NCBI GenBank assembly: GCA_963663135.2 | Contig: CAXXRM010000005.1 | Location: 1 to 64,000, forward strand | Reading direction: 5' to 3' | From: Io17-Chloro-G2 sp963663135 | GTDB lineage: Bacteria; Chloroflexota; Dehalococcoidia; Lucifugimonadales; UBA3495 | Length of the DNA stretch: 64,000 nucleotides | In this document: piece after piece, positions 16,603 to 25,613 of the stretch | How the letters are laid out: every line of letters begins with the position of its first letter | Numbering within the stretch: the stretch's first letter is position 1 | The notes under the pieces: generated by a model | Database searches by the model: none | Told to the model about the DNA's origin: nothing | What the model saw: only the letters and a program-made list of their open reading frames with translations | Position numbers and translations under genes: made by a program

Positions 16603-17074
16603 GCCAACACTCCAAAACCAACCGAAATCTGAAACATCCGAGGCCTAATATCTCACGGCCAGGCAAGTCGCGCCAACCCGCCCACGCCCACCCCCCGCCA
16701 TTCTCGTCGCAACGGGAATCCCGAGCCTTTTTGGTCAACGACCACGCTTGCCCAAACCCAGAATGTTGCCCCACCCCCCGTCAATCTCACCGCAACGGGA
16801 ATCCAGAGCCCTTTCCCACGTCTAACTAGGTGCGGCGATGCAAGAATGGTCCGGGTGGGACCGGTCCCCGCGTGTAAGACGCCCTATGTCCTGCATCCCA
16901 TAAGCGGGTCTATTGACATAAAAGGCTCTGGATTCCCGTTGCGGCGAGTATGACGGTTGGACACCCACCACCCGCGATTGACCGCGGTCTGATGGGTGGC
17001 TAACATCCCTGAAGACCGTCCGGGAGGCAGTCCCCTTCCGGAATCCCTACTTCCGATATCCGGAGACCGAAAAC
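16603..17074. repeat. R elements: solo arm plus one full copy
   Basis: A solo arm lies at 16696-16730 (CCATTCTCGTCGCAACGGGA). A full copy spans 16778-16955: it opens CCGTCAATCTCACCGCAACG and closes TTGCGGCGAGTATGACGG, with the conserved core recognisable as GATGCAAGAATGGTCCGGGT. No gene in this gap. The ATG of the next gene at 17075 has no strong ribosome-binding site. Confidence 0.65.
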
Positions 17075-17908
17075 ATGCAGATAGCCCAGGGCATTTACAG
17101 CACCCACATCCAGGAAGACCCGAGTTCCTTTGGCGCAATGCACCCCGGCGGGACGCAGATTTACTTCGTTGGCGACCCCGACGACCACATGGTGCTCGTG
17201 GATTCGGGAGAGCCTTACCGGTCTTGGACCAGGCAGATATTGGACTATCACGCCGAGTTGGGGCGCCCCCGGATGTCGGCCATCCTGATCACCCACGGCC
17301 ACGGCGACCATATCGGGGGGTTGGACCGGCTTCAGGAAGCCTTCGATTGCCCGGTGCGGTGCCACCCCAAGCTGGAGCCCCGGTTGACCCACCAGCTTGG
17401 ACTGGGCACAGTCACCCAACTCCGCTCCCGTGAGGACGTAATCACCGGCGGCGGCGCTAAGCTCAAGGCCATCTTCACGCCGGGACATGCCGACGACCAC
17501 GTGTCCTACTTCATGCCGGCCGATCGGGTCGTGTTCAGCGGCGACACAGTCCTGGGAAATTCGTCCTCCAGTGTTCGCGACCTGGGCCAGTACATGAAGT
17601 CCCTTCAGCTGCTGGCCGGGTTGCGCCCCAACCTGCTCTGTCCCGGCCACGGGCAGACCATCCAAAACGGTTCTGCCAGAATCCAGGGATACATTGAGCA
17701 CCGGCAGCGCAGAGAGGACCAGGTAATCGCCGCGATTCAGTCCGGGGCAACCAGCGTGGACCAAATCGTGCGGATAGTTTATCCAGGCAATCTGCGCAAA
17801 AACCTCAAAGAGGCCGCCAGCCGCAACGTCCGCGCCCACGTGCAAAAACTCAACCAAGAAGGCAAGGTCACCGAAGATTCATCCGCCTACGCCCTCCGCG
17901 GGGAGTAG
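17075..17908 (+). CDS. MBL-fold metallo-hydrolase with C-terminal winged-helix domain (LACTB2-like)
   Basis: A 277-residue protein. The metal-binding motif THGHGDHIGG gives His74, His76, Asp78 and His79, with later ligands in TPGHADDHVS and FSGDTVLG and a C-terminal CPGHGQTI. This is the full set for a binuclear zinc hydrolase. After about residue 205 comes a helical domain (REDQVIAAIQSGATSVDQIV .. HVQKLNQEGKV) like the winged-helix tail of LACTB2-type enzymes, which act as ribonucleases or thioesterases/lactonases. No signal peptide. Substrate cannot be read from sequence. It stands alone between repeat-rich gaps. Confidence 0.85.
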   Translation: MQIAQGIYSTHIQEDPSSFGAMHPGGTQIYFVGDPDDHMVLVDSGEPYRSWTRQILDYHAELGRPRMSAILITHGHGDHIGGLDRLQEAFDCPVRCHPKLEPRLTHQLGLGTVTQLRSREDVITGGGAKLKAIFTPGHADDHVSYFMPADRVVFSGDTVLGNSSSSVRDLGQYMKSLQLLAGLRPNLLCPGHGQTIQNGSARIQGYIEHRQRREDQVIAAIQSGATSVDQIVRIVYPGNLRKNLKEAASRNVRAHVQKLNQEGKVTEDSSAYALRGE

Positions 17909-18413
17909 CGAGGGTCTGGCAGGCTCGCGCCGGCGAGCCGGAAGCGGCCGCCAGCCCGTTTTGCGATGCTTATGTGGGGAGCGCTAACGAATCAAATGTA
18001 TCAGAGCGTTCCAAATGATTCTCCCACGGAGGGATTTTGCGGCGCCCGCGGGGCTGCCATTTCCCCAGTAGTCACCGTCGAGGATGCCGGGCCTACACAG
18101 GGTGAACGCATTCTAATGTGACGAGTTAATCTTGCATCCCAAGTGATGCCTGATCGCCCTTTACCCGACCGCATTCAGCCCCTGTCTTTCTCTCGTCACA
18201 ACGGGAATCCAGAGCTCCTTCCGTGCGCCGACACATCTATGGCAACTGGGACACGCCAGGTACAGGAAAGCTTGGTCCCTCCCGTCACTTATGTCGCATG
18301 ACGATGCCCTGCACCGGAGCCTGCATAAAGGGTAAAAGGGGGTCCCAGATTCCCGCTGCGGTGAGAATAACGGGAGACAATGAAACGGCCCTGACTGAAA
18401 TTGTATCAGGGCT
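17909..18413. repeat. gap with one degenerate R element
   Basis: A diverged copy of the R element spans about 18187-18374: CGTCACAACGGGAATCCAGA at the left and TCCCGCTGCGGTGAGAATAA at the right, with parts of the core. Nothing coding is recognised in the rest. Confidence 0.5.
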
Positions 18414-18469
18414 TGACAGGAGTGGGGAGCACTGATAAGATTAGCTAGCGAATAATCTGTCAGCTAAGG
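18414..18469 (+). promoter_or_regulatory. promoter and overlapping candidate MarR operator upstream of the marR gene
   Basis: TTGACA at 18414-18419 and TAAGAT at 18437-18442 are separated by exactly 17 bases. The -10 runs into a near-palindromic stretch, TTAGCTAGCGAATAATC, continuing TGTCAGCTAAG (18442-18469), whose outer parts TTAGCT and AGCTAA are inverted repeats. A perfect version of the same motif lies just downstream of the marR gene. MarR repressors typically bind such palindromes over the -10, giving autorepression. Confidence 0.65.
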
Positions 18470-18483
18470 AAACATCTTCGGGT

Positions 18484-18912
18484 ATGTCTATAAAGAGCAC
18501 CGTTGGCTACATGTTGGCACAAGCCTGTAAGCTTCATCGTCAGCGAGCAGAGGTGGTATTGAGTGAGATCGGGCTGCATGTGGGCCAGGAGATGCTGCTG
18601 TGCGGCCTATGGGAAAAAGAAGGGACAACTCAGACTGAACTGGCGGAATACGTGATGATACAGCCCGCGACGGTGACGAACATGCTCCAACGTTTGGAAC
18701 GGGAGAGAATCATCGAACGTAAGCCGGATGTCGACGACCAGCGTATCTCTCGCGTCTACACGACCAAAAAAGGCCGCGATCTGGAAGAGGAAGTTGAGGA
18801 ACAGTGGAGCAAGCTGGAGCAGGAGGCTTTCGCCGGATTCAGCGTTGAAGAGCGTGTATTGCTCCGCCGGCTGCTCCTGCAGGTTTATCGCAATCTGGCC
18901 GGAGACAACTAG
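18484..18912 (+). CDS. MarR family transcriptional regulator
   Basis: A 142-residue winged-helix regulator: dimerisation helix (GYMLAQACKLHRQRAEVVL), helix-turn-helix (TTQTELAEYVMIQPATVTNM, LQRLERERII), wing with the conserved PDVDDQRISRVYTTKKGRD, where DxR is the family hallmark, and a C-terminal dimerisation helix. The motif set is complete. It lies first in a run with an isochorismatase-like hydrolase and an MFS exporter, a standard arrangement for MarR-controlled efflux and detoxification that responds to small aromatic ligands. Two matching palindromes, one at its own promoter and one after its stop codon, are the likely operators. Confidence 0.9.
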   Translation: MSIKSTVGYMLAQACKLHRQRAEVVLSEIGLHVGQEMLLCGLWEKEGTTQTELAEYVMIQPATVTNMLQRLERERIIERKPDVDDQRISRVYTTKKGRDLEEEVEEQWSKLEQEAFAGFSVEERVLLRRLLLQVYRNLAGDN

Positions 18913-18938
18913 GACCCGCTTATTTTTTGGCAATGATA

Positions 18939-18952
18939 CTTAGCTAGCTAAG
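18939..18952. promoter_or_regulatory. perfect 14-bp palindrome, candidate MarR operator for the downstream genes
   Basis: CTTAGCTAGCTAAG is a perfect palindrome 27 bases after the marR stop codon and about 140 bases before the isochorismatase-like gene. It shares the TTAGCT/AGCTAA half-sites with the marR promoter region. The position suggests that the hydrolase and pump have their own MarR-controlled promoter; no clear -35/-10 pair was identified here. Confidence 0.55.
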
Positions 18953-19090
18953 GAATTATTTGCCGCCGGTCGACACCAGACCAGGTCTGAGAAAGGAGGC
19001 ACCACGATGGCACACGATGGATTCTGACTTACTACGGCTTAGGACGCCGGTCCAATCATTCGAAAAATACACTGCAGACAAGGAGAACTA

Positions 19091-19702
19091 ATGACCACTC
19101 AAAAAACCAGGGATCCCAAGACTGACCATCTGCTCACATCGGAGAACGCAGCGCTGATTCTAATCGACTATCAGCCCCAGCTGGTTGATGGCGCCAAGTC
19201 TATCGACCGGGAAGTCCTCATCAACAACGTCGTAGCCATGGCCAAGGGAGCCAAGATGTTCGACCTGCCCATCGTGCTCTCTACCGTAGGAGTGAATGCC
19301 GGTTACCAGGAAGACACGATCGAAGAGCTTCAGGCTGTTCTATCGGATGTCGAGACTATCGACCGCACGGCGGTGAACGCCTGGGAGCAGGAGGAGTTCC
19401 GCGCGGCCGTTGAGGCGACCAGACGCCGCAAGCTCATCATGGGCGGCCTCTGGACGGAAGTTTGCTTGGTGTTCCCCGCGCTGGACCTCCTCAGGGAAGG
19501 ATACGAAGTCTATGCCCTTTCTGACGCCTCGGGCGGTACCAGTGCCGATGCACACGAGCGCGGGATGCAACGGGTGATTCAGGCGGGCGGTGCCCCGGTC
19601 ACCTGGGAGGCTGTAATGGCCGAGATGGGGCGCCTGCACAAAGGAGACTACATCGGCCGCTTTATCCAGATCATGAATGAGCATCTGCCCAAGAGCGCGT
19701 AA
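19091..19702 (+). CDS. isochorismatase-family cysteine hydrolase (YcaC-like)
   Basis: A 203-residue protein, ATG 19091 with AAGGAG upstream. The family triad is visible in part: Asp26 in ALILIDYQPQL and the nucleophilic Cys125 in GGLWTEVCLVFPALDLL. The usual basic residue between them seems to be Arg92 (TIDRTAVNAWEQEEF) as in the YcaC subgroup rather than Lys. YcaC-like enzymes are octameric hydrolases of uncertain substrate. Sequence through the C-terminus (SDASGGTSADAHERGMQRVI, then GGAPVTWEAVMAEMGR) is typical of this subgroup. Being under a MarR regulator and before an MFS pump suggests detoxification of a small amide or ester. Confidence 0.85.
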   Translation: MTTQKTRDPKTDHLLTSENAALILIDYQPQLVDGAKSIDREVLINNVVAMAKGAKMFDLPIVLSTVGVNAGYQEDTIEELQAVLSDVETIDRTAVNAWEQEEFRAAVEATRRRKLIMGGLWTEVCLVFPALDLLREGYEVYALSDASGGTSADAHERGMQRVIQAGGAPVTWEAVMAEMGRLHKGDYIGRFIQIMNEHLPKSA

Positions 19703-19878
19703 AACGACCCTGCCTTCGAGGCGCGACCACCCACGGATGGCGGCCTGGTATCAAAATTTGGCGGACTTCCCGGTTCGTCCGAGATGCCAGGTCCGCCATC
19801 TTCCCGGCAAATATCAGGCAGTGTGGGCTCATCGGGACACTCTTGCAATGGCGAACGTGCCAACAGCGGGAGGAAGTT

Positions 19879-21435
19879 ATGGATAACAAAGACACAGGGC
19901 TGAGCAGGGGCGAGACCCGCGGGGCGGGACCAACCGCCAAGGGCGTTCTACTGATGGTTTGCGTTGCCCTATTCTTTGGGGTGTTAAACGCCTCGGCAGT
20001 AGGGGTTGTCCTGCCAGACATCGCCGCCGACCTGTCGGTTGATACCGGACACCTCAGTTGGCTCATGACCGGGTTCCTGTTGATCTACGGGATAGCCATC
20101 CCTCTCTATGGTCGTCTGGCCGACCGCTACGGCGCCCGCCCGCTTTTTCTACTTGGAGTAGCAGTGTTCTCGGCCGGCTCCCTGTTCTCGGCGCTGGCGC
20201 CGACCTTTTCGCTGCTATTGGCGGTAAGAATTGTCCAGGCGGTTGGCGGTGCGGCGGTCCCTGGCTTGGGGATGACGCTTGCGAGCCGAGCCTATGGTGC
20301 AGAGTCGCGCGGCTCGGTTCTTGGGGTTATAGCCGCAACCATCGGCCTTGCCGGGGCCATCGGTCCACTTCTGGGGGGAGCGCTGTCTGAGCTGTTTGGA
20401 TGGCAGTCCATTTTTGTTCTGAATGTGGCAGCTGCGTTCACAATCCCCCTTGGGCTGAAGATTTTACCCAAGGATGAAGAGCGGATGGGCGGCGACCTTG
20501 ATCTGGTTGGGGGCCTGGCTCTGGCTCTCCTGGTCGGGGGAGTGGTGCTGATTCCAACGGAGGGCGCCCGTTCGGGCTGGTTGGCGCCTTTGGCCCTGGC
20601 TGGGGCAGCCATGGCATCTATCGGCTTGATTACCCTCACGGTCCGCCAGGCAACCGCTCGGTCACCCTTCGTACCCAGGGAATTTCTCCGAAATTCCCGC
20701 TACGTCAGGCTCGTTTGGATGAGTTTTTCGGTCATGGCCGCTAACGTTGCGATTCTCATCAGTTTGCCCATACTCCTGGCCTCTTCTCACCGACTGTCGC
20801 CCTTGGAAGTGGGGCTAGCCATGCTCCCCGGCGCGATTTCCACCTCGGTGTTCGGCGTCTTGGCGGGTCGACTCACCGACCGGAACGGGGCGCGGCTGCC
20901 GACCTGGATAGACGCTCCTCTAATGCTTATAGCGGTGCTCGGACTCTCAACGTATGCTGGTTCGTCGGTCTGGTTGATTGCTGCCTTCGCCGGGATACTG
21001 GGAGCCGGGTTTGGATTGGTGAATACGCCCCTGGCGGCGACGGTATCGCGAATAGTGCGCAGCCAGGTTCTGGCTTCGGCCCTCAGTATCAATTCGATGC
21101 TTTTCTTTCTGGGCGGAAGCTTGGGAGCCGCTATGGTTATGGCAGTGGTTACGTCGCGAGGAGAGGGTGACTGGAGTCTGTTCAACCCCTTGCACACCGG
21201 CGCCGGCGCCGGCTTCAGCGATGCCTTCCTGCTGTTGGCCATACCTGTGATCATGGTCATGGCGCTATCGTTGGCGCTCCCCCAGGCTTCGGCGCCATCT
21301 ACGGCGCAGGCTCCCGGCGCGCTCCAGTCAGGATCTCGGGCTGCTGACAACTGGCTGGCCAACTGTTCGGTGCCTTGGATGCCGGAGTGTGTGGAAGGCG
21401 CTGCCCCTGTCGCAGCATCCGGGAGCCCCGGCTAA
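19879..21435 (+). CDS. MFS transporter, DHA2 (14-TMS) drug:H+ antiporter type
   Basis: A 518-residue polytopic protein. The ATG at 19879 is chosen over the upstream frame start (19843) because AGGAAG precedes it directly and the hydrophobic sequence begins 23 residues later. Motifs: NASAVGVVLPDIAADL (DHA2 helix 1), WLMTGFLLIYGIAIPLYGRL with ADRYGARPLF (motif A), and RIVQAVGGAAVPGLGMTL (motif B region, with the Arg). About 14 hydrophobic helices are present, consistent with DHA2 multidrug exporters. The soluble tail after about residue 470 is Ala/Pro-rich. Predicted to export the compound sensed by the MarR regulator. Confidence 0.85.
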   Translation: MDNKDTGLSRGETRGAGPTAKGVLLMVCVALFFGVLNASAVGVVLPDIAADLSVDTGHLSWLMTGFLLIYGIAIPLYGRLADRYGARPLFLLGVAVFSAGSLFSALAPTFSLLLAVRIVQAVGGAAVPGLGMTLASRAYGAESRGSVLGVIAATIGLAGAIGPLLGGALSELFGWQSIFVLNVAAAFTIPLGLKILPKDEERMGGDLDLVGGLALALLVGGVVLIPTEGARSGWLAPLALAGAAMASIGLITLTVRQATARSPFVPREFLRNSRYVRLVWMSFSVMAANVAILISLPILLASSHRLSPLEVGLAMLPGAISTSVFGVLAGRLTDRNGARLPTWIDAPLMLIAVLGLSTYAGSSVWLIAAFAGILGAGFGLVNTPLAATVSRIVRSQVLASALSINSMLFFLGGSLGAAMVMAVVTSRGEGDWSLFNPLHTGAGAGFSDAFLLLAIPVIMVMALSLALPQASAPSTAQAPGALQSGSRAADNWLANCSVPWMPECVEGAAPVAASGSPG

Positions 21436-21504
21436 AATGTCGTTCCACCACCGGGATTGATGATGACCCGATACAGTATCAACCGCAAGCTTGGAAGGGA
21501 AAAG

Positions 21505-21910
21505 ATGGATGAAAGAGCAGTCAACGTGGTCGGCGTGGGTGGGTCGATGGCCGAGACGTCGCGGAGTGCTGGGGCATTGAAGATTGTGCTAGAGGGCGCT
21601 GAGGAAGCCGGAGCGGACACGGCGACGTCCGAGATCGCGAATCTAGACCAGCCTATGTACGCTCCCGGAGACGCAGCGCCGCCGGAGTCGGCGCTGGTCT
21701 GGCTGACGCGGTTTACCTGGCCGACGGAGTCGTGTGGAGCAGCCCGTTGTATCACGGAACGGTAAGCGGTTCGTTCAAGAATGCGCTGGACTGGCTTCAG
21801 CTCCTCTCTGATCGCGACCCGCCGTACTTGACCAACAAGGTGGTCGGACTCGTCAGCACCGCCGGCGGGGTGCAGGGGCTGCGGCAATCTCAACGGTCCT
21901 GGAAAAGCCC
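21505..21910 (+). pseudogene. NADPH-dependent FMN reductase, frameshifted and truncated
   Basis: From ATG 21505 the frame reads VVGVGGSMAETSRSAGALKI .. IANLDQPMYAPGDAAPP, the FMN-phosphate loop and early helix of a flavodoxin-like NADPH-dependent FMN reductase. Near 21695 coding shifts frame: the next one reads ADAVYLADGVVWSSPLYHGT then VSGSFKNALDWLQLLSDRDP, the family's central motif, and VVGLVSTAGGVQGL. After about 21880 similarity stops although the family continues for 60 or more residues. So there are at least one frameshift and a C-terminal deletion. The gene follows the MFS pump and may have belonged to the same MarR-controlled unit. Confidence 0.7.
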
Positions 21911-22009
21911 CCTCACTCCAGCCCCGCTCCGCATTATGGAGTCGCCCCCCTATTACCTCGGCTCGCCAGCTTGGCGGATTCCCTGGCAGCGACGCCAAAT
22001 TACCTCATT

Positions 22010-22015
22010 TATAAT
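22010..22015 (+). promoter_or_regulatory. candidate -10 box upstream of the DUF1800 gene
   Basis: A consensus TATAAT lies 42 bases before the GTG start at 22057. No good -35 is seen at 16-18 bases; TGGCAG at 21984 is 20 bases away. Supported by the consensus hexamer only. Confidence 0.35.
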
Positions 22016-22056
22016 GCTACAAGCGCCTCGCAGCAATAACGAGAATAGGCGAAGAG

Positions 22057-23907
22057 GTGTCCTTGGCGAAGAAACCCCCGCCTGAGGACCGCGTCCTGCG
22101 GCTTGGCATGGGCCGGCGCCGGTTCATGCTTCGGGCGGCGGCGCTGGGGTTGACCGCCGCCGCCTTTCCTGCATTCCTGGCGGCGTGCGCCCAGCTAGAC
22201 GCAGAGGACGCTCTTCCGTTAGCCGCGCCTCCAGCCACGCCTTTTCCTGCGCCTACGCCGTTCACTTCCGCCGCCGTGAGTCCTGCGCCGGCGGCAACGG
22301 CCATCCCCCAACCGTCAGCAACCGCGCCTGCTCCAACGCCGGCACCCGCAGTTCTTGCTGCCACGCCCGCGCCTACCCGGACGCCGGCGCCAATCACCCA
22401 GCCCGCTACCGTCACTCCCGCTCCAACACCAACCGTACAGCCCGCTACCGCAACGCCTGGCCCAACCGTCCCTACCCCAAGCGGCACGCCTGCCCCCACG
22501 CAGGCGCCAACCCCCCAGCCCGTAACACCCACACCCCCTCCAACGCCTACGCAAGTCCCGCCGGCTGAGACGCCAGCGCCGCCGTCACCGCTGACCAGCG
22601 AGCGGGCCCGCATCAGCCACCTGGTATGGCGCGCCGGGTTCGGCGCTTCGCCGGCCGAAATGGCGCGCTTCCGGGCAATGGGCCTCCAGGCAACGATTGA
22701 CCATCTGGTGGACTTCGACGCCGTAGACGACAGTGCTTTAGAAACCCGGCTTGCCTCCCAGGAACTCGATCTGGAGAAGCTGAATCACCTGCAGCGATGG
22801 TGGCTGCAACGGATGGCCTTCAGCGCCCGTCCTCTCCAGGAGAAGATGGCGCTGTTCTGGCATGGGATACTGACCAGTTCCTACAGAAAAGTCGGCAAAG
22901 GGCCCCAGATGCTGGCCCAGAACCGGCTCTTTCGCAGCGAGGGGATGGGCCGGTACGACGCCCTGCTCAAGTCAATATCCCGCGACCCTGCCATGATGAT
23001 TTACCTGGACAGCCGCTCCAACAAGAAGGCTGCGCCGAATGAGAACTACTCCCGGGAGCTGATGGAACTGTTCTCGCTGGGCATTGGCCACTTCACTGAG
23101 AAGGACGTTCGGGAGTCCGCCAGGGCCTTCACCGGCTGGCAGCTTAAAGCCAGGACCGAGTTTATTTTCAACCGGGGTCAGCACGACTACGGCATTAAGA
23201 CGTTCCTCGGCCGGACGGGGAGGTTCGATGGCGACGACATTGTCGACATAATCATGGCCCAACCTGCGGCGGCCGAATACGTCTGCACCAGGCTGTGGAG
23301 CTTTTTCGCTTACCCGGACCCGGAACCGGCCGTCGTCTCCCGCCTCGCCGCCATTTTCAGAGAGAACGACACCGAGATACGCCCCGTGGTGCGGGCAATT
23401 TTCCAAGCCGACGAGTTTTACTCGGACCGCGCGGTGGCCGCGTTGGTGAAGGGGCCGGTGGAACTGGCTGTTGGAACCGTGCGAACCCTCGCCATCGACA
23501 CCGACTTCAAGCGTTTTGACCAACCCATCGAAGGCATGGGGCAGGTGTTGTTCGACCCGCCGAACGTAGCCGGCTGGCCGGGGGGCGCCGCCTGGCTCAA
23601 CAGTTCGGCGCTTCTCCAGCGGATAAACCTGGCCAACACGGTCGCGACCGCCCGCAGCGGGCCCATGCGTTTCCACCCAACCGCCCTTCTGGCGGGTCAG
23701 GACTTGAACGACGCGGACGCTGTGGTTGGCTCGTTGGGCGAGCTGCTTTTGGGTGGCCGCCTGCGCGAGCCGGAACGCCGGCTGCTGGCGGCATTCCTGG
23801 AATCGACGAACAACCCAGCCAACGGATTGGATGGGGAACCCTTGGAAGAGAAGCTGCGAAGCCTCATCTACCTCCTGCTGGCTTCGCCGGACTATCAGCT
23901 GGTGTGA
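22057..23907 (+). CDS. DUF1800 family exported protein
   Basis: A 616-residue protein from GTG 22057. Residues 19-45 are a twin-arginine-like signal (GRRRFMLRAAALGLTAAAFP) with a possible lipobox (LAAC). A linker of Pro/Ala/Thr repeats of about 130 residues follows. The DUF1800 domain starts near residue 185: ISHLVWRAGFGASPAEMARF, then MALFWHGILTSS, NENYSRELMELFSLGIGHFT, FDGDDIVDII, and a C-terminal VLFDPPNVAGWPGGAAWLNS. These motifs are diagnostic of DUF1800, an extracytoplasmic family of unknown biochemistry that nearly always sits beside a DUF1501 protein. The next gene, 10 bases downstream, is exactly that partner. Confidence 0.9.
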   Translation: MSLAKKPPPEDRVLRLGMGRRRFMLRAAALGLTAAAFPAFLAACAQLDAEDALPLAAPPATPFPAPTPFTSAAVSPAPAATAIPQPSATAPAPTPAPAVLAATPAPTRTPAPITQPATVTPAPTPTVQPATATPGPTVPTPSGTPAPTQAPTPQPVTPTPPPTPTQVPPAETPAPPSPLTSERARISHLVWRAGFGASPAEMARFRAMGLQATIDHLVDFDAVDDSALETRLASQELDLEKLNHLQRWWLQRMAFSARPLQEKMALFWHGILTSSYRKVGKGPQMLAQNRLFRSEGMGRYDALLKSISRDPAMMIYLDSRSNKKAAPNENYSRELMELFSLGIGHFTEKDVRESARAFTGWQLKARTEFIFNRGQHDYGIKTFLGRTGRFDGDDIVDIIMAQPAAAEYVCTRLWSFFAYPDPEPAVVSRLAAIFRENDTEIRPVVRAIFQADEFYSDRAVAALVKGPVELAVGTVRTLAIDTDFKRFDQPIEGMGQVLFDPPNVAGWPGGAAWLNSSALLQRINLANTVATARSGPMRFHPTALLAGQDLNDADAVVGSLGELLLGGRLREPERRLLAAFLESTNNPANGLDGEPLEEKLRSLIYLLLASPDYQLV

Positions 23908-23917
23908 GGCCCTGACG

Positions 23918-25186
23918 ATGTTGGTCAGCCGCAGGCAATTCTTGCAAGCGAGTATTGCGGTCGTTCCCGCCGCGGCGGTTATGCCGGCGGTGTTCAGCCG
24001 GGCGGTCGCCGCCTCGGCCCACGAACACGCGTCGGGAGCAGCGTCCACGGGGAACCGGACATTGGTGGTCGTCCAGATGGCCGGGGGCAACGACGGCCTG
24101 AACACCTTGGTCCCGGCAAACGACGACGCCTACTACGATCTTCGGAAAAGCCTCGCCGTTCCCCAGAAGGACATCCTGCCGATTAACAACCAAGCCGGCT
24201 TCCACCCGAGTCTTGCATCGTTCAAAGAGCTGTGGGACGAGGGCGCGCTGGCTGTTGTCGAAGGAGTGGGATACCCGCACCAAAGCTTTTCCCACTTCGA
24301 GTCCATGGACATCTGGCAGACCGCCGATCCGGGCAAACAGGCGTTGGAAGGTTGGCTGGGCCGCTACCTCCAGGGCATCGCCGGACAGCAAGCGGACGGT
24401 TTTCACTCGCTGGTCGTGGACGGGAGAATGCCGCGCGCCCTGTACACGGAAAACGTTTCCGTACCCCTGGTGAAAAGAATTGACGAGTACCAACTGCGGG
24501 AGGACCCGCGCAACTCCCACAGCCACGCGGCGCGGACTAAGGCCCTCCTGCGGTTGTACGCGTCCTCGCCCGGGGCCACCCGCTTCGGCGCGCTGCTGGA
24601 CAATACGCTCCAATCGGCCCAACGCAGCTCCCAGGCGATGCAAAGAGCCCACCAGCAGTACGTCTCGGCGGTAGAGTACGGTGAATCCCGCCTGTCCCAA
24701 AGCCTACGGCTCATTGCGGAGGCCATCGACGCTGAACTTGGTTTGCGCGTCGGGCACGTGAGAATCGGCGGTTTCGATACCCACGCCGAGCAGTTGCTCG
24801 AACACGAGCGCCTGCTAGCCGAGACCGCCGACGCCATAAAAACCTTCTACCGAGACCTACAGGCCCACGGAAGGGCCCAGGACGTGGTGATCATGACCTG
24901 GTCCGAGTTCGGCCGGCGGGTGTCCGGCAATGCCAGCGGCGGCACCGACCACGGCTCGGCGGGCCCGATGTTCCTGGCGGGCACACCCATCGCCGGCGGC
25001 CTTTACGGGGAACGTCCCAGCCTCAAAGACCTCGACGAAAACAACCTCAAGTTCACCACGGACTTCCGGCAGGTCTACGCAACCGTGCTCGAAGACTGGT
25101 TAGGCGCGCCCGCAGAAATAGTTCTCGGAGCCCAATTCGAACGCCTGCCGTTGCTGAAACCCGCGGCCCGACCGGCACCGGCCTAG
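23918..25186 (+). CDS. DUF1501 family exported protein
   Basis: A 422-residue protein; the frame is open further upstream inside the previous gene, but the ATG at 23918 gives a proper signal peptide (MLVSRRQFLQASIAVVPAAA) with a Tat-like SRRQFLQ motif. DUF1501 belongs to the sulfatase/alkaline-phosphatase-like superfamily. Visible: VVVQMAGGNDGLNTLVPAND, GVGYPHQSFSHFESMDIWQT, GGFDTHAEQLLEHERLLA, MTWSEFGRRVSGNASGGTDH and GSAGPMFLAGTPIAGGLYG, with the Asp/His residues expected for metal binding. Co-transcribed with the DUF1800 gene. The pair is widespread in Planctomycetes, Proteobacteria and others and is predicted to act together outside the cytoplasm; substrate unknown. Confidence 0.9.
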   Translation: MLVSRRQFLQASIAVVPAAAVMPAVFSRAVAASAHEHASGAASTGNRTLVVVQMAGGNDGLNTLVPANDDAYYDLRKSLAVPQKDILPINNQAGFHPSLASFKELWDEGALAVVEGVGYPHQSFSHFESMDIWQTADPGKQALEGWLGRYLQGIAGQQADGFHSLVVDGRMPRALYTENVSVPLVKRIDEYQLREDPRNSHSHAARTKALLRLYASSPGATRFGALLDNTLQSAQRSSQAMQRAHQQYVSAVEYGESRLSQSLRLIAEAIDAELGLRVGHVRIGGFDTHAEQLLEHERLLAETADAIKTFYRDLQAHGRAQDVVIMTWSEFGRRVSGNASGGTDHGSAGPMFLAGTPIAGGLYGERPSLKDLDENNLKFTTDFRQVYATVLEDWLGAPAEIVLGAQFERLPLLKPAARPAPA

Positions 25187-25589
25187 CAGGCCGCGGTTGC
25201 CGCCGGGGTGGGTGCGGCCCTGGCGGTAGCGCCAATCGACAAGAGCCGTGCGTTTAACAAGCAGGGGAAAGCGGCTTGATTCCCATCGGGGCACCACCGC
25301 CTTTCTCGCACGACATACGACGCTCGGGTCCGGTGGTGTGGCATGTGAGGCTAAAACGTTGCGATGTCTACGGCCCAGCGGATTGGCCTGGCAGGGTTAT
25401 GTATTGATATTATGGACTCGGACGCCACCTGGCTTTCTGGAATCTACTCGGTACTAAACCGATAGATAAAAGGGACCTTTTATTTCCCGAACCACGCCCC
25501 GGTCCACCTGTTGAGCCGAAGATAAACTTCCATCCCAACGCCGGAAACACCAAGTACATACTCCTGTCCGAGGGAAGTGAGGTGGCAGC
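25187..25589. other. gap without convincing gene
   Basis: A short AT-rich hairpin (AAAAGGGACCTTTTATTT, about 25467-25484) could act as a weak terminator for the DUF1800/DUF1501 pair. A 33-codon ORF from ATG 25362 has no ribosome-binding site or similarity I recognise. Confidence 0.35.
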
Positions 25590-25613
25590 GTGGGTTTACT
25601 GCGAGGGTCGAGA

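Noticed and set aside
22017..22613. Gly/Val-rich minus-strand frame opposite the DUF1800 linker
   Set aside because: It is the mirror of the Pro/Ala/Thr-rich linker coding sequence and not an independent gene.
25362..25463. 33-codon ORF from ATG 25362 in the gap after the DUF1501 gene
   Set aside because: No ribosome-binding site and no recognisable similarity; chance ORF of this size is expected.
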